This document shows positions 20,144-30,254 of a stretch of DNA of 64,000 nucleotides, piece by piece. A program made the translations under genes and the position numbers. The notes under the pieces are model-generated. The model had not been told where the DNA came from. It saw nothing but the letters and a program-made list of their open reading frames with translations, and did not search any database. The stretch is from contig CDRNVI010000029.1 of the NCBI GenBank assembly GCA_977017575.1, forward strand, positions 434,001-498,000, written 5' to 3'. The DNA is from Paramoeba atlantica. Its lineage: Eukaryota; Discosea. Numbering within the stretch: position 1 is the first letter of the stretch; each line of letters starts with the position of its first letter.

Positions 20144-20629
20144 ATGGTCAAGTGCACTAAAGTTCGCAAGTCGTTGCAACCAGGGACGGTATGTATTGTT
20201 CTCGCCGGTCCATACAGGGGGAGGCGCGTCGTAAATTTGGGTCCTGTGGGTACTCAAGGCCTGATTGCTGTTACCGGACCCTTTAAGCTTAACGGTGTAC
20301 CCTTGCGGCGTGTTGATCCGGCTTACGTAATTGCTACATCCACAAAAGTCGATATCTCAAACGTGGACTGTACCGAAGTGGAAAATAAACTTTTTGGGAA
20401 GGCGAAAAAGGCTATGCGAAAGCGGTCCGAGAAGCAGTTTCTGAAGATGAAGGAGTCAACAAAAGTGGCGGATGAAATGAAAGCCATGTTTGATGTGCGC
20501 AAGAAGCTTCAAATAAAGATTGATGAAAGTATTCTTAAGAATTTGTCGAAGACTCCGAGTATGGCCAAATATATTGCATCACGTTTCACTCTTCGGCGAA
20601 ATGAAGCTCCGCACAAGATGAAGTTTTAA
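20144..20629 (+). CDS. RPL6: 60S ribosomal protein eL6
   Basis: Cytosolic large-subunit protein. The 161-residue product contains the eL6 core: RKSLQPGTVCIVLAGPYRGR (residues 8-27), GPFKLNGVPLRRVDPAYVIA (near residue 46) and STKVDIS, followed by a basic C-terminal helix and the end MAKYIASRFTLRRNEAPHKM. It lacks the long basic N-terminal extension of animal eL6 and is closer in length to the yeast form. The open frame extends upstream only via non-ATG codons. ATG 20144 is preceded by a strongly pyrimidine-rich leader (20100-20143), and a candidate acceptor AG lies near 20075. Confidence 0.92.
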   Translation: MVKCTKVRKSLQPGTVCIVLAGPYRGRRVVNLGPVGTQGLIAVTGPFKLNGVPLRRVDPAYVIATSTKVDISNVDCTEVENKLFGKAKKAMRKRSEKQFLKMKESTKVADEMKAMFDVRKKLQIKIDESILKNLSKTPSMAKYIASRFTLRRNEAPHKMKF

Positions 20630-20835
20630 GAGAAAGTTGTAGGTTGGGCATGACAGTAAGCAATAAAGCCATTAATCAGTATAATTAGATTCCTTAAGAT
20701 TAGCTAAAAAATACATGCTTCTGACATAATTCTGAATTAACCGAAAACAAGCACAACTTTAATTCGCGAGAAAATCAACTCATGAGCGAAAATAATTTTG
20801 TTTCTACTACTGATAATCATATGTATATTCAATAC

Positions 20836-20851
20836 TAATAATTTTACTCAG
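20836..20851 (+). promoter_or_regulatory. Candidate trans-splice acceptor for kinesin-13
   Basis: A T-rich tract ends in CTCAG with the AG at 20850-20851, only 1 nt before ATG 20853. If this AG is used, translation may begin at a later in-frame ATG such as the Met near residue 19. Confidence 0.3.
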
Positions 20852-20852
20852 C

Positions 20853-22952
20853 ATGGGTACTCTTGTTTCGAACGTCGACCTCGGGAGAACAGATGCAGCT
20901 GGGCCGATGTGTTGCACTGCAAGTTGTGCTCCAGGGCGAATGCATTCCCTGAAAACTACGGATCGACACCATGTTGGTATGTCACACTCCTCACGTTCCC
21001 AGGGTCGTCTCACGGCTCACATAAGCTCCACAGGTTTTACCAGTGTTGAGACGTACTCTTCCAGCGCACAGGCCGAGAGACCCCTTATCGAAACAGAAGG
21101 CCTATCTTCACGAAGTTCTGTAGATCACACCTCCACGAGTGAGACAGAGGAAATCTCGAGTAGTTCTAAATCGCGAATTCGAGTGGTGATTCGTAAACGC
21201 CCAATCAACGCCATGGACCGGCGCTCTGCGGAGAACGTAGAGGACGTCGTGCGGTGCGACAACCAAAGAACAGTTCAGGTCGCGGAGCCCCGCCAGAAGG
21301 TGGATTTAACAAAGTACACGAGCCTGCACACCTTTCGGTTTGATGAAGCTTTGTCTGAGGAAACGTCCAACGCAGAGGTGTACCATCGTTGCGTGCGACA
21401 CCTCGTGGAGACGGTATTTGAGGGCGGAACGGCCACCTGTTTTGCTTATGGACAAACAGGTAGTGGAAAAACGCACACAATGATTGGGGCAGCCAACAGT
21501 CCAGGAATGTACTACTTAGCGTGTAGAGACCTCTTTGGCCGTCTTGTTGATAACATGTTTATTACGGCTTCCTTTTATGAAATCTACTCTGGAAAACTGT
21601 TTGATCTGTTGGGCGATCGAAAACCTCTTCGTTGCTTGGAGGATTCGAAGCAGAATGTGAATATTTGTGGACTTACGGAACATCGCATCCCTGATGCCGA
21701 AGAACTGATGCGTGTTATGGTGGTAGGAGAGGGAAACCGTTCGCAAGGTTCGACGGGAGCGAACGACACCAGTAGTCGCTCGCACGCTATCTTGGTCGTA
21801 AAGGTGCGCAGAGATGACCACTCTGTGTTAGGAAAGTTTTCCTTCATTGATCTCGCCGGCTCCGAGAGAGGAGCTGATACAATGCATTCAGAAAGAACCA
21901 CTCGATTGGAAGGAGCACAAATCAACAAATCGCTACTTGCATTAAAGGAATGCATAAGGTCGCTCGACCTGGGGCACCGTCATGTACCATTTCGCGGATC
22001 TAAGCTTACTGAGGTGCTTCGGGACAGTTTTATAGGAAATGCCCGCACGGTGATGATAGGCAACGTTTCTCCTGCCTCAACGAGTTGCGAACACACACTG
22101 AATACACTACGCTACGCGGACCGTGTGAAAGAACTTAGGCACGGGACGCGGGGATCTCCTGCTTGTGAAGCCATGCTGGGACCTACTCCGACAGAGAGTG
22201 TGGCAGTTCTGGAGCCGAAGCGTCCGCCACGAGCATTCTCCGCCTTTTCAGCTGTTAGTCAGAGTCGAACAGTGCAGCAAACCTCAACGAGCACCGTGAC
22301 GCAAGGAAGAAAGTCATATTTTGCTGGAAGAACGAAAGTCACACGTCCTGTGGGACTAACAGAACCGTATGTAGCACAAGACAAGGGGCGTCGGTCTAAA
22401 AGTGCCACCCTGTTAGGCCGGCTGACTAGTAGCGAGCGAAATAGGGATGCATCAATGCCAAGGGACCCACACAGCCATGAAACTAAATCGGACATGGGCT
22501 ATTTATCGGAGCACTCAAGTTACGCTTCGAGTGCGACTCCTTTGGAAGAGGCGCTGGATACTGAGGGTTTGTGTGATATGGATGTCGAGTCCTATTTAGA
22601 AAGTTCCGAGTCTCACAGAAGCGGAACCTTTGCGGGAGACTCTAAGGATTATACTGATGAACATGATAACATAGTGTCAAAAATTCTTACTTTAGAAGAA
22701 GATCTCACATTGTGTCATCGTATGGAAATGGAACAGACACTTGAATCAATGCGTAAGGAAGGTACCCAGCTACAAAACTTTGACAATGGATTGGATACCG
22801 ATGTATGCGGTTTGCTGGCACAGTTGGAAGAATCCGTTCTAGCAAGGCGAAAATTGTGTGACAGGCAGTTAGAAAGGTTATCAACATTGCGCGATCTAGT
22901 TCAGCAAGAGGAAAGAATTGCCCGCCATATGGCGCAACACTCAATAAAATAG
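20853..22952 (+). CDS. Kinesin-13 (MCAK/KIF2-like) microtubule depolymerase
   Basis: ATPase that removes tubulin from microtubule ends in spindles, cilia or flagella. In the 699-residue protein the motor domain occupies about residues 108-430. It begins [12 protein letters not shown], has the P loop GQTGSGKT (200-207), switch [11 protein letters not shown], switch [10 protein letters not shown] and the neck-side [13 protein letters not shown]. The kinesin-13 hallmark KVD in loop 2 is present (KVDLTKY, residues 149-155), as expected for a depolymerase rather than a walking motor. The N-terminal 100 residues are Ser/Thr-rich and the C-terminus has a helical segment. It is the second of two adjacent, fully open + strand genes (eL6, 223 nt away). 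Confidence 0.92.
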   Translation: MGTLVSNVDLGRTDAAGPMCCTASCAPGRMHSLKTTDRHHVGMSHSSRSQGRLTAHISSTGFTSVETYSSSAQAERPLIETEGLSSRSSVDHTSTSETEEISSSSKSRIRVVIRKRPINAMDRRSAENVEDVVRCDNQRTVQVAEPRQKVDLTKYTSLHTFRFDEALSEETSNAEVYHRCVRHLVETVFEGGTATCFAYGQTGSGKTHTMIGAANSPGMYYLACRDLFGRLVDNMFITASFYEIYSGKLFDLLGDRKPLRCLEDSKQNVNICGLTEHRIPDAEELMRVMVVGEGNRSQGSTGANDTSSRSHAILVVKVRRDDHSVLGKFSFIDLAGSERGADTMHSERTTRLEGAQINKSLLALKECIRSLDLGHRHVPFRGSKLTEVLRDSFIGNARTVMIGNVSPASTSCEHTLNTLRYADRVKELRHGTRGSPACEAMLGPTPTESVAVLEPKRPPRAFSAFSAVSQSRTVQQTSTSTVTQGRKSYFAGRTKVTRPVGLTEPYVAQDKGRRSKSATLLGRLTSSERNRDASMPRDPHSHETKSDMGYLSEHSSYASSATPLEEALDTEGLCDMDVESYLESSESHRSGTFAGDSKDYTDEHDNIVSKILTLEEDLTLCHRMEMEQTLESMRKEGTQLQNFDNGLDTDVCGLLAQLEESVLARRKLCDRQLERLSTLRDLVQQEERIARHMAQHSIK

Positions 22953-23361
22953 AAGTCATTAATGTACGAGGAAATGTTGCATCAAAGTCAAGGTGGTAAA
23001 TAGAATGACGTATAAGACAATATCGCACACAAGATGTAGCTTCACCGACACAACGATTTGCAAACAATCTAAGAAAATTCACGCACAAAGTTTGTAGCAG
23101 TTCATCACGCCGAGGATTAGTAAAGTGCCAGAATTTTTATCCAGAGTGTATTCAAAGTGAGTGTTGCATTCCAAGTCAGCAAAAGAGTTGTGTTTTTCGG
23201 TGTTATGCTTTCATGTAATTACTAATTCTGAATATAAGGAATCGGAGAAAGGTACTAGTTGTACTATTTGGTACTTAATCTAAGAACCGATTGACTATTT
23301 CTGTACTTATGGAGTGGAACAGTTAAATGCACTTCTCTTCCTCACTTACCGACTCGACATA
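22953..23361. other. Spacer, nothing recognised
   Basis: AT-rich intergenic DNA of about 400 bp. The stretch before the next ATG has short pyrimidine runs and several AG dinucleotides but no distinct feature. Confidence 0.5.
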
Positions 23362-25143
23362 ATGAAACAATCTGAGCGTCTTGAACAGTTCCTTCAAAAG
23401 CGACGAGCATCGAAAACGCCCCGAAAACGGGATTTTTCTACGAGCAATACAGAAAGAAATTCAAGTACTCCGCACGGGAAGAAAGGATTTTCTCTCACCG
23501 CCTCACCAGTGGCGTCGGCTCGACCACAAAAACTTCATCTTGCATCACCAATCTCCCCTTCATGCGTCAAAGTCATTATTGAACGCGAAAATCAAAACCG
23601 TGATGCTTCTCCGGAGTATCGAAGAGTATTGTTCTCAGAGGCTCCACGGGAACTTCATAAAAGCATTGAACGAAGCACCAGAAGCGAATCTAAGGTACCA
23701 ACTACAGTAACTTCAGAGAACTCTATTTTACCTACGACCACTTTGTTCAACGACGAAGCTGAGAGTGCAAGAACGGATTCTATTTCTAGAAATTTGCTTT
23801 CTGATCTCGATAGCGTTTCTGCGGAAAAATCATTCGTCCCGATGGAAACTCACACACATACGCCATCTCATGTTTCATGGAATAGAGCGAGAAACCCGCC
23901 TCATACCTCTCCGGCAATCCGCACATTCCTACCGGACTCAAGACCACTGAGCTTAAATTTGTCTAATGAGAGCGTTGCACGGGTCGACACGCCTACAACT
24001 CAGAAAATCGAGACACCGGAGATCGTCAAAGCCGAGGTTGCTAGCGACAAACACGCTTCGCCCATTCGAGGAATGGAAAATCAGGGAAATCGATGTTACC
24101 TCAATTCGCTGTTGGTCGCTATACGTAGCGATCCTGCACTGTATGCATGGGTAATGGGAGAGCCAAACGATTCCACATTAAGTCCCACGATACGGGGAGA
24201 AATAAAGAAAATTTTCCAGGAGACGTTCGTACCCACCGGCGATCCAGTCAGTCTGCGTGCACTCATCATGTTGCTGGGTAAACAAATGCCCATTTTTCGC
24301 TCCCGGCGTCAGCAGGATGTGCACGAAGCCTTTACTGTACTCCTATCTCTACTCATTGAAGAAGAGGACAAGCTCATGAAAGAGTCCTCTTTACTCGATA
24401 AGGCAGACGTAGACGGCAGCCATGGTTCGCAGCCCGAAAAAGAGACACCCACGCTGTCACACCTTTTGCAAATGGAGATAGAAAACTCGATTAAATGTGA
24501 CGAATGCCACCATCAAGTTAGTGTCGTAGAAAAGTCGACCATGCTGTCTCTCCCTGTGGAACCCGGATATCAGTCGAATGGTAACACTACGGACACCTCC
24601 CTCCCTCCCTTGTGTCTTGTTTTAGAGCAGCTCGTCCGCAAGGTCTTGTGTGAGAAAGAATACATCCAGCACGCCTGCGAGTCATGCGGCGCAACCCGCG
24701 CCCTCTCCACCCTTTCCCCATTGACGCTGCCGCAAGTTCTGGTTCTTCATCTTAAGCGCTTCGACGCGAGTGGTCGAAAAATCGTTCGTGAAGTTTTCAC
24801 GACCCCTCGAATTCTGCTCTACACAAAAGCGGATGGCGCCATGTATGAATTTCGTTCCATGATTAGCCACGTGGGAGATCACGTCACCAGTGGGCATTAC
24901 ATTTGTGATTTCCAAGCGCATCACAGTGACACGGAGGTCTTTCCCACACGCGTGGGCCACGGAGACGACACCATCCTGCTGGACACAATGACACAAGACG
25001 ATGGAGAAATCACCTCGGGGTCCGAACGTGGGGTGCCGATGATGGAAACGTTGGGACTTCGTGAACGGAAATCCTATTTAATCTTTTACACAAAAATAGG
25101 AAATCTTCCTCCCCAGGAAGTGATTAGAGAAGTTACGGTTTGA
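23362..25143 (+). CDS. Ubiquitin-specific protease (USP/UBP, peptidase C19)
   Basis: Deubiquitinase that cleaves ubiquitin from proteins. The first 230 residues are Ser/Thr/Arg-rich and disordered. The catalytic core follows: Cys box GMENQGNRCYLNSLL with Cys245, QQDVHEAFTVLL, a zinc-ribbon of two Cys pairs (CDEC and CESC), LPQVLVLHLKRFD, and the His box ISHVGDHVTSGHYICDF with His512. The usual Thr before the catalytic Cys (GNTCY) is Arg here. The end, SYLIFYTK, is the family's last core strand. ATG 23362 is the first in frame; upstream codons are non-ATG. The particular USP orthologue cannot be named. Confidence 0.88.
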   Translation: MKQSERLEQFLQKRRASKTPRKRDFSTSNTERNSSTPHGKKGFSLTASPVASARPQKLHLASPISPSCVKVIIERENQNRDASPEYRRVLFSEAPRELHKSIERSTRSESKVPTTVTSENSILPTTTLFNDEAESARTDSISRNLLSDLDSVSAEKSFVPMETHTHTPSHVSWNRARNPPHTSPAIRTFLPDSRPLSLNLSNESVARVDTPTTQKIETPEIVKAEVASDKHASPIRGMENQGNRCYLNSLLVAIRSDPALYAWVMGEPNDSTLSPTIRGEIKKIFQETFVPTGDPVSLRALIMLLGKQMPIFRSRRQQDVHEAFTVLLSLLIEEEDKLMKESSLLDKADVDGSHGSQPEKETPTLSHLLQMEIENSIKCDECHHQVSVVEKSTMLSLPVEPGYQSNGNTTDTSLPPLCLVLEQLVRKVLCEKEYIQHACESCGATRALSTLSPLTLPQVLVLHLKRFDASGRKIVREVFTTPRILLYTKADGAMYEFRSMISHVGDHVTSGHYICDFQAHHSDTEVFPTRVGHGDDTILLDTMTQDDGEITSGSERGVPMMETLGLRERKSYLIFYTKIGNLPPQEVIREVTV

Positions 25144-25255
25144 TCATCTTCATATTGGTTCCGTGAAGTTCAAACTATACAGTGCTCTGAAATGCATTTC
25201 ACAATTCTGTAGACGGATGAATGGAACCTTATTTATTATTTAATACATTACTAGA

Positions 25256-25272
25256 TTCCTTTTATTTTTTAG
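25256..25272 (+). promoter_or_regulatory. Candidate trans-splice acceptor for eL19
   Basis: TTCCTTTTATTTTTTAG is a near-ideal pyrimidine tract plus AG (25271-25272), 15 nt before ATG 25288. Confidence 0.5.
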
Positions 25273-25287
25273 CCTAATTCTGACGAT

Positions 25288-25965
25288 ATGGTGAGCTTGA
25301 AATTACAAGCACGACTCGCCGCGGATATTCTAGGCTGTGGACGACGACGTGTATGGCTGGACCCGAACGAGGCGAGCAACATTGCGAGCGCAAACTCGCG
25401 TGCCACAGTTCGTCGGCTCATCAAGGACTTCTTCGTTATCCGTAAACCGAAGGAAATTCGTTCTCGCGCGCGCTGGGCCCGTCGAAAGGCAGCCAAGCGC
25501 TTGGGGCGACACATGGGCATCGGACTCCGCCACGGTACGAAGGAGGCCCGGACTCCCTCGAAGAAGCTTTGGATACAGCGCGTGCGTGTGTTGCGTCGTC
25601 TCTTGGCGAAATATCGTGAGATGAGGAAGATTGACAAACACCTGTACCGCAAGCTGTATATTTCCATCAAAGGGAACGTGTTTCGTAACAAGCGTAATTT
25701 GATGGAACATATCCACCGTGCCAAGAGTGAGCTTGTACGCGAGAAACAATTGGCCGATCAGTTGGAAGCGAAGAAACTGAAGAACATGCAGAAGCGAGAG
25801 AAGCTGCGGAAGCGAGAGCAACAGCGCCGGGAGAAGGAACGCGAAAAGGCACACGCTGCGAAACTTGAAGTAATTGCTCGACAAAAGGCCGCAAGCAAGC
25901 CCCAGACGGGGAAGTCAGGGAAGAAAGCAGTCGCGCCTGCCACTAAGAAGACGAAAACAAAGTAA
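25288..25965 (+). CDS. RPL19: 60S ribosomal protein eL19
   Basis: Cytosolic large-subunit protein contributing to an intersubunit bridge. The start [20 protein letters not shown], then [16 protein letters not shown] and [18 protein letters not shown] are diagnostic. The product is 225 residues; many eukaryotes end near 195, and the extra length is a Lys/Arg/Glu-rich helix followed by an Ala/Lys tail (from about residue 150). An extended eL19 C-terminus is known from kinetoplastids, which agrees with the one-strand gene order but does not prove affiliation. Base composition is GC-richer than the spacers, as expected for a highly expressed gene. Confidence 0.95.
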   Translation: MVSLKLQARLAADILGCGRRRVWLDPNEASNIASANSRATVRRLIKDFFVIRKPKEIRSRARWARRKAAKRLGRHMGIGLRHGTKEARTPSKKLWIQRVRVLRRLLAKYREMRKIDKHLYRKLYISIKGNVFRNKRNLMEHIHRAKSELVREKQLADQLEAKKLKNMQKREKLRKREQQRREKEREKAHAAKLEVIARQKAASKPQTGKSGKKAVAPATKKTKTK

Positions 25966-26092
25966 GGAAAGTTGTTTGTGATAAAGGATCGTAAAAGTAC
26001 GTAAAGTTCTTGTGTAACAAAGCGGATATTCGAAACAAATTATCATATCTTTTTATATTCATGCTGGGGTTGGATTGTTCTAGTTAAGGCAA

Positions 26093-26118
26093 GTTTTCTC
26101 TTATTTACCTAATCCTAG
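26093..26118 (+). promoter_or_regulatory. Candidate trans-splice acceptor for ALG9
   Basis: TTTTCTCTTATTTACCTAAT followed by CCTAG puts the AG at 26117-26118, 33 nt before ATG 26152. A short ATG at 26125 opens a different, very short frame. Confidence 0.45.
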
Positions 26119-26151
26119 ATTGGTATGCATTTATAGAAGTAACAATGTAAA

Positions 26152-27867
26152 ATGTTTTTCGAGAAGAAGAGCCCGGGGACATGGACCTACCTCTGGTTTC
26201 TTTTCACAGCTGCTGCGCGTTGTATGCTGAGCTGGAACCTTCCCATAGTAGATTGCGATGAGACGTATAACTATTGGGAACCGCTGCACTTTGTGTTGTA
26301 TGGCTCTGGGATGCAGACATGGGAGTACTCGCCTCGTTACGCGCTCCGCAGTTGGCTGTATATTTTACTTCATGCCGGGCTCGCTTATCCAACCTATGCA
26401 TTAGGGCTTCCGAAGCCCCTGGTGTTTAGAAGCGTCAGATGCCTGCTTGGAATTTTCGTTACCCTCTCCGAATACTATTTTTACAAGGGAGTGAGACATC
26501 GTTTTGGGTTCTCGATAGCAGCCCTTTCACTTTTGTTTATGTCTCTAAGCCCTGGAATAAATGCAGCTTCAGTTTCCTTCCTTCCCTCATCATTTGTAAT
26601 GCTGAGCAACTTGCTAGTCTTTGGGGCCTGGATGAGGTATGGCACATCAAACCCAAAAAATTGGCAAATTGCATGCGCCTTCTCGATTGTTGGTTGCTTT
26701 GTGGGATGGCCCTTTGGAGGACTTTGCTTGGTACCAATTGCCCTGCATACCCTGCACGTATACGGATGGAAACAACCTTTCGTATTCTGTTCAGTGTTAT
26801 CTTTGTTCACATTTACAATGCTTTTTGTTACTGACTGGATGTGGTACTGTGTACCAGTTAGTTCATTTCTACGAATTTTGAGTTATAACGTGTTCTCACA
26901 GGATGGAGGTGGGGCCACTCTGTATGGGACGGAACCTTGGACGTTCTTCGTGAAGAATTTCGCGATGAACTTTTCCGTTGTTTTTCCGTTGTCTCTTATT
27001 TTACCCCTACGCTGGCTGCTGCAAATGATGAGTTTCCTTTATAATAAGGCGCGGAACAAAAAAGTCAAGAAGCACGTTCCATCACTTTCAACACCACTGC
27101 TATTCTGCCTGCCATACTACATATTCTTCGGTTTCTGGTTATTTGTCCCACATAAAGAGGAACGGTTTATGTTTCCTGTGTACCCATTGATATGTCTTTC
27201 GGCAGCAATAGCGTTTCAAAATATTTATTCGGTCTGGCAGCGACGCGGTTTCCACTACCATGTTGCAGCGCACAGAATCCTTATTGTCTTTTATGCCGTA
27301 CTCTCTGTCGCTAGAATAGTTTTACTCTGCGTCGAGCACAGAGGTGCTGTGCAGCTGCATGAAAATCTTTTCCGCTCGATTCCTTCGGTCGAAAAGCATT
27401 ACAAGCGTTGCGGAACCTCATGTAGCGGACGTTCAGTGACAGTATGTTATGGTAAAGAGTGGTATCGTTACCCCAGCTCTTTTTTTCTTCCAAAGCCTGA
27501 CGTGAATCATACTTACTCAATAGCGTATGTTCCGTCTGAGTTCCACGGACAATTGCCTGCGCCGTTCATGAACAGTTGCACAGACGGTACAAAGTTCAAT
27601 CACTTGAATCAACGTATTGGGAACCTATACACATCTCCTGCGTCATGCGATTTTGTAATTGATTCATTAGAAACAGGCAGAGAATCTGATTTTTCGTCTG
27701 ACCAATGGGTGAAACTATATACGGCTTCAATTCTCGATCCTCCTCGCTCACCATTTTGGTCACGCTCCTTCTATATACCGTACTTGAGCCCTCAAGTAAA
27801 TAATTACATCAGTTTGGATCTACTAATACACAAAAAATATTGCTCTACCCATACCTTCCCCGTGTAA
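26152..27867 (+). CDS. ALG9: Alpha-1,2-mannosyltransferase ALG9 (GT22 family)
   Basis: ER-membrane enzyme that adds alpha-1,2-mannoses from dolichyl-phosphate-mannose to the lipid-linked N-glycan precursor. The 571-residue protein opens with IVDCDETYNYWEPLHFVLYG (residues 26-45) and TWEYSPRYALRSW, the conserved luminal loop with the catalytic Asp-Glu of GT22 and a wording typical of ALG9. HKEERFMFPVYPLICL (near residue 342) is the second family signature. Multiple hydrophobic segments span residues 75-420, with a soluble C-terminal domain. Length is normal. PIG-B and ALG12 are paralogues but match the first loop less well. Confidence 0.9.
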   Translation: MFFEKKSPGTWTYLWFLFTAAARCMLSWNLPIVDCDETYNYWEPLHFVLYGSGMQTWEYSPRYALRSWLYILLHAGLAYPTYALGLPKPLVFRSVRCLLGIFVTLSEYYFYKGVRHRFGFSIAALSLLFMSLSPGINAASVSFLPSSFVMLSNLLVFGAWMRYGTSNPKNWQIACAFSIVGCFVGWPFGGLCLVPIALHTLHVYGWKQPFVFCSVLSLFTFTMLFVTDWMWYCVPVSSFLRILSYNVFSQDGGGATLYGTEPWTFFVKNFAMNFSVVFPLSLILPLRWLLQMMSFLYNKARNKKVKKHVPSLSTPLLFCLPYYIFFGFWLFVPHKEERFMFPVYPLICLSAAIAFQNIYSVWQRRGFHYHVAAHRILIVFYAVLSVARIVLLCVEHRGAVQLHENLFRSIPSVEKHYKRCGTSCSGRSVTVCYGKEWYRYPSSFFLPKPDVNHTYSIAYVPSEFHGQLPAPFMNSCTDGTKFNHLNQRIGNLYTSPASCDFVIDSLETGRESDFSSDQWVKLYTASILDPPRSPFWSRSFYIPYLSPQVNNYISLDLLIHKKYCSTHTFPV

Positions 27868-28273
27868 GTGTGTACGTACACGTGTAAGTTAGCCACTTAC
27901 ACTTAGTGTACACACTTTTTTTGTAACACGTTTTGTAAAGGTTGCACAGCGAAAAAATGATAATGTTTACTTACTGAACGAAACTAGTCAAGTTTAGTGT
28001 AGTGTTTCATCTGATTACATCCTTTCGTGACTTTTTTAAACGGTTTTATCTACTTTCTCTTACCATACGTAGTGGTTCACTGAACCACCTTTTGGTTCAA
28101 TGGTTCATCGGGTTCATTGAACCCATTTTTGAACCCACTGAACCCATTTCTAAAGTAAACAAGATTTCGAAAGACTTGGTATTTTAGGCTGCTTTCTCAG
28201 CTAAAAACTCAGTATTTGCACATGAAGTGTTACAGAAACGGTATCTTTATCTTTAAAAGGATAATTATGCATG
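27868..28273. other. Spacer with GGTTCA/TGAACC palindrome cluster
   Basis: It contains short inverted repeats after the ALG9 stop (GTGTACGTACACGTGTAAG...CTTACACTTAGTGTACAC, 27865-27915). At 28072-28150 there is a dense cluster of GGTTCA and TGAACC units, mirrored in inverted form at 30195-30240. Confidence 0.5.
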
Positions 28274-29207
28274 CCTTAGAGGGGTGACTCTGGGTGGGAG
28301 TGACTGGGAGCGCCTAGGATATCTTTCGTCAAAAATTTATTCCTTAGTTTCTTAATATTTTTTTCTTCAATCGGAAAATACAGAAATCATTTTACTGGAA
28401 TTCTGCAGGACTTAAACGAGGGTTTGGGCATGTAATACACGTTAATAATACATTTTGCTAGGATTTTTTCCGACTTTTTTCGTGAAAAAAATCCGAACTT
28501 GGCGGGCCCATCCTGCGGATACCAGGGGGGGTCACCCCCACGTGGGGTTGTAAAATTTGTTCACTTTTTTTAGTAATCGAGGGTACAGCGGTAGTTAAAC
28601 AACCACAGCAATACGCCTAACGTTAGACGCCTAACGTAAGACCGTCGAAGCGGTGGGCTTTTCTTGGTCGAATGAGCAGAGCGTTGTAGGATCGGACTGC
28701 GTCAGAGACTCTGCTAGCTCACCCGCTAAAACTCCACCATCCCAGATTGTTGGTACGGGACGGTCCTGGCTGGAGAAACGAATTTTTTTACGCTTTTGAC
28801 CACAGCTTGCGCGAGTGTAGTTCCACCTCCACCGAGGTTACAAGGTTGACACGCGGGAAAAGGTTGTTCTGATAACGTATTCCCGGCGATAGACTTGCCA
28901 CGCCGTCTTACAACCCAGGAACGCGGTTAACGACCCCACGAATAGGGGTTAAACAGGAATAGGAATGGACAAATCCCTGCAGCTAACAGGAAGTCCTTAC
29001 TTCGGAAAGCTGGGGCCACGCCCCATCAACGACGACAGCCCAACACCAGTCTCCCTTTCTAACTCTTTGTCATGTTAGCCCAGCACGTTCCATCCAAGGG
29101 ACATTGAGGATTCTGCACCTCTTTGCGAAAATCATTTCACCAAGTCGGATCTCCGTAGAAGTTTACTGGGAGCGCCTGGGAGCGCCCGGGCAGGAGTCAC
29201 CCCTAAG
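28274..29207. mobile_element. Nested ~0.93-kb inverted-repeat element with GC-rich centre
   Basis: The left end CCTTAGAGGGGTGACTC (28274-28290) and the following GGGAGCGCC are inverted relative to GGCGCTCCC-type sequence and GGAGTCACCCCTAAG (29193-29207). The interior 28500-29060 is GC-rich and heavily self-complementary: GACCGTC (28640-28646) pairs with GACGGTC (28759-28765), enclosing AGCGG/CCGCT and GCAGAG/CTCTGC. No coding frame seen. Confidence 0.5.
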
Positions 29208-29473
29208 TTTTCATCGCCCAAAATATTTTTTTTTATTTTTTTTTGGCCAGCCGAGTGCATCCTCGAGTCTTGGCAAACAAAGAAAAGAGTGAAGATAAAT
29301 CATAATAAAAAAATGTAAATGTATATCGATCACTACATATTACAGTACATAACATTGAGGCGACGCCTAGTTACGCCTCAAGATCAGAAAATTCAGAATT
29401 CAAATACCGAATGTTACAGTGCACAAAGGCTAACAATGCGATCTTATCTGGCGCCATGCTAGCTTGTCGGCAG

Positions 29474-30055
29474 TTAAATTTGTGTCCCATAGCAGAAAGG
29501 ACAGAATCGTCCCATTACAGCTTTGGGAGTCTGATCGTCACGACTGATTCCTGAACAATGGTGGTTAAGGTGTATGTTGTATGTAGATTCGCAATGTGAA
29601 TGAAACACCTCTTTGCAGTATCGACACCGAAGATGAAGAGAGTGTCCCGAGGCGTCCTTCAGTGCCTGTTCTTCATATTGGTTACGTACCTCGGCAGCTC
29701 TACATACTGAATCATTGCTACACATCTCGTCAAGAAAATGAGCCTGAATGCTGGCTTTCTTGAGAAGATTTATACCTCCCCGTATTCGTGTCCTTTTCTT
29801 GGCCCGGTTCGGAGTCGCTTCAGCATCAAGGGAAGACTGGGAGGGAGCTTCCGAAATTCTTTGTGACATTGTAGCAGCTGCTTCTCGGCAGTCTCTATCC
29901 GAAGCAAGTGTTCTAGGAGGTGTTGCATCATCCTCTCCAGGCAAAATGTTCCCCGCGTTTCTTACTAAATTTGTTGGAGCGGTATTCGATGGAGATGGCG
30001 CTGGGGAATCTGAATCCGGTACAGAGCGGCGTGCTCGTGGCTTCTCTTTGGGCAT
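29474..30055 (-). CDS. Unrecognised Cys/His-rich protein, element-associated
   Basis: The 193-residue product is the only complete, well-formed minus-strand frame in the window. Its first half is basic and Pro/Ser-rich (MPKEKPRARRSVPDSDSPAP). The C-terminal part has a compact Cys/His cluster: LRCRYCKEVFHSHCES, then HLNHHC and GRFCPFCYG, likely one or two zinc sites of a finger or BED-like type. Because it sits between inverted GGTTCA-rich ends and on the strand opposite to every cellular gene, I infer that it belongs to a mobile element (ORF1-like or a transposase accessory). No transposase motif is visible. Confidence 0.4.
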   Translation of the reverse strand: MPKEKPRARRSVPDSDSPAPSPSNTAPTNLVRNAGNILPGEDDATPPRTLASDRDCREAAATMSQRISEAPSQSSLDAEATPNRAKKRTRIRGGINLLKKASIQAHFLDEMCSNDSVCRAAEVRNQYEEQALKDASGHSLHLRCRYCKEVFHSHCESTYNIHLNHHCSGISRDDQTPKAVMGRFCPFCYGTQI

Positions 30056-30254
30056 ATACTTTGAGCATATTTCCGATGATGTGGAAGAAACTATAAAAGC
30101 GTAGTGATACAGGAATCAGAAGAAATACTATATTGGATTCAAACGTTTATAGGAGTAATAGACATATTACATGGAGAAGCAGTAGATAAATATTTGGGTT
30201 CAGTGGGTTCAATGAACCAAGAAATAGGGTTCACTGAACAACTAGGTATGTCTT

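Larger units (their letters stand above)
28072..30240. mobile_element. Putative element bounded by inverted GGTTCA-rich ends
   Basis: The left cluster (28072-28150) and right cluster (30195-30240) share, in inverted orientation, GGTTCATTGAACCC and CACTGAACCCA units. They enclose about 2.1 kb that holds a nested smaller element and one minus-strand ORF (29474-30055). This could be a DNA transposon of unknown family. No TSD was identified. Confidence 0.4.

Noticed and set aside
28640-28765. Second HDV-like ribozyme
   Set aside because: The helices here are nested, not pseudoknotted, and no P1 adjacent to the outer helix was found; kept only as a structured region.
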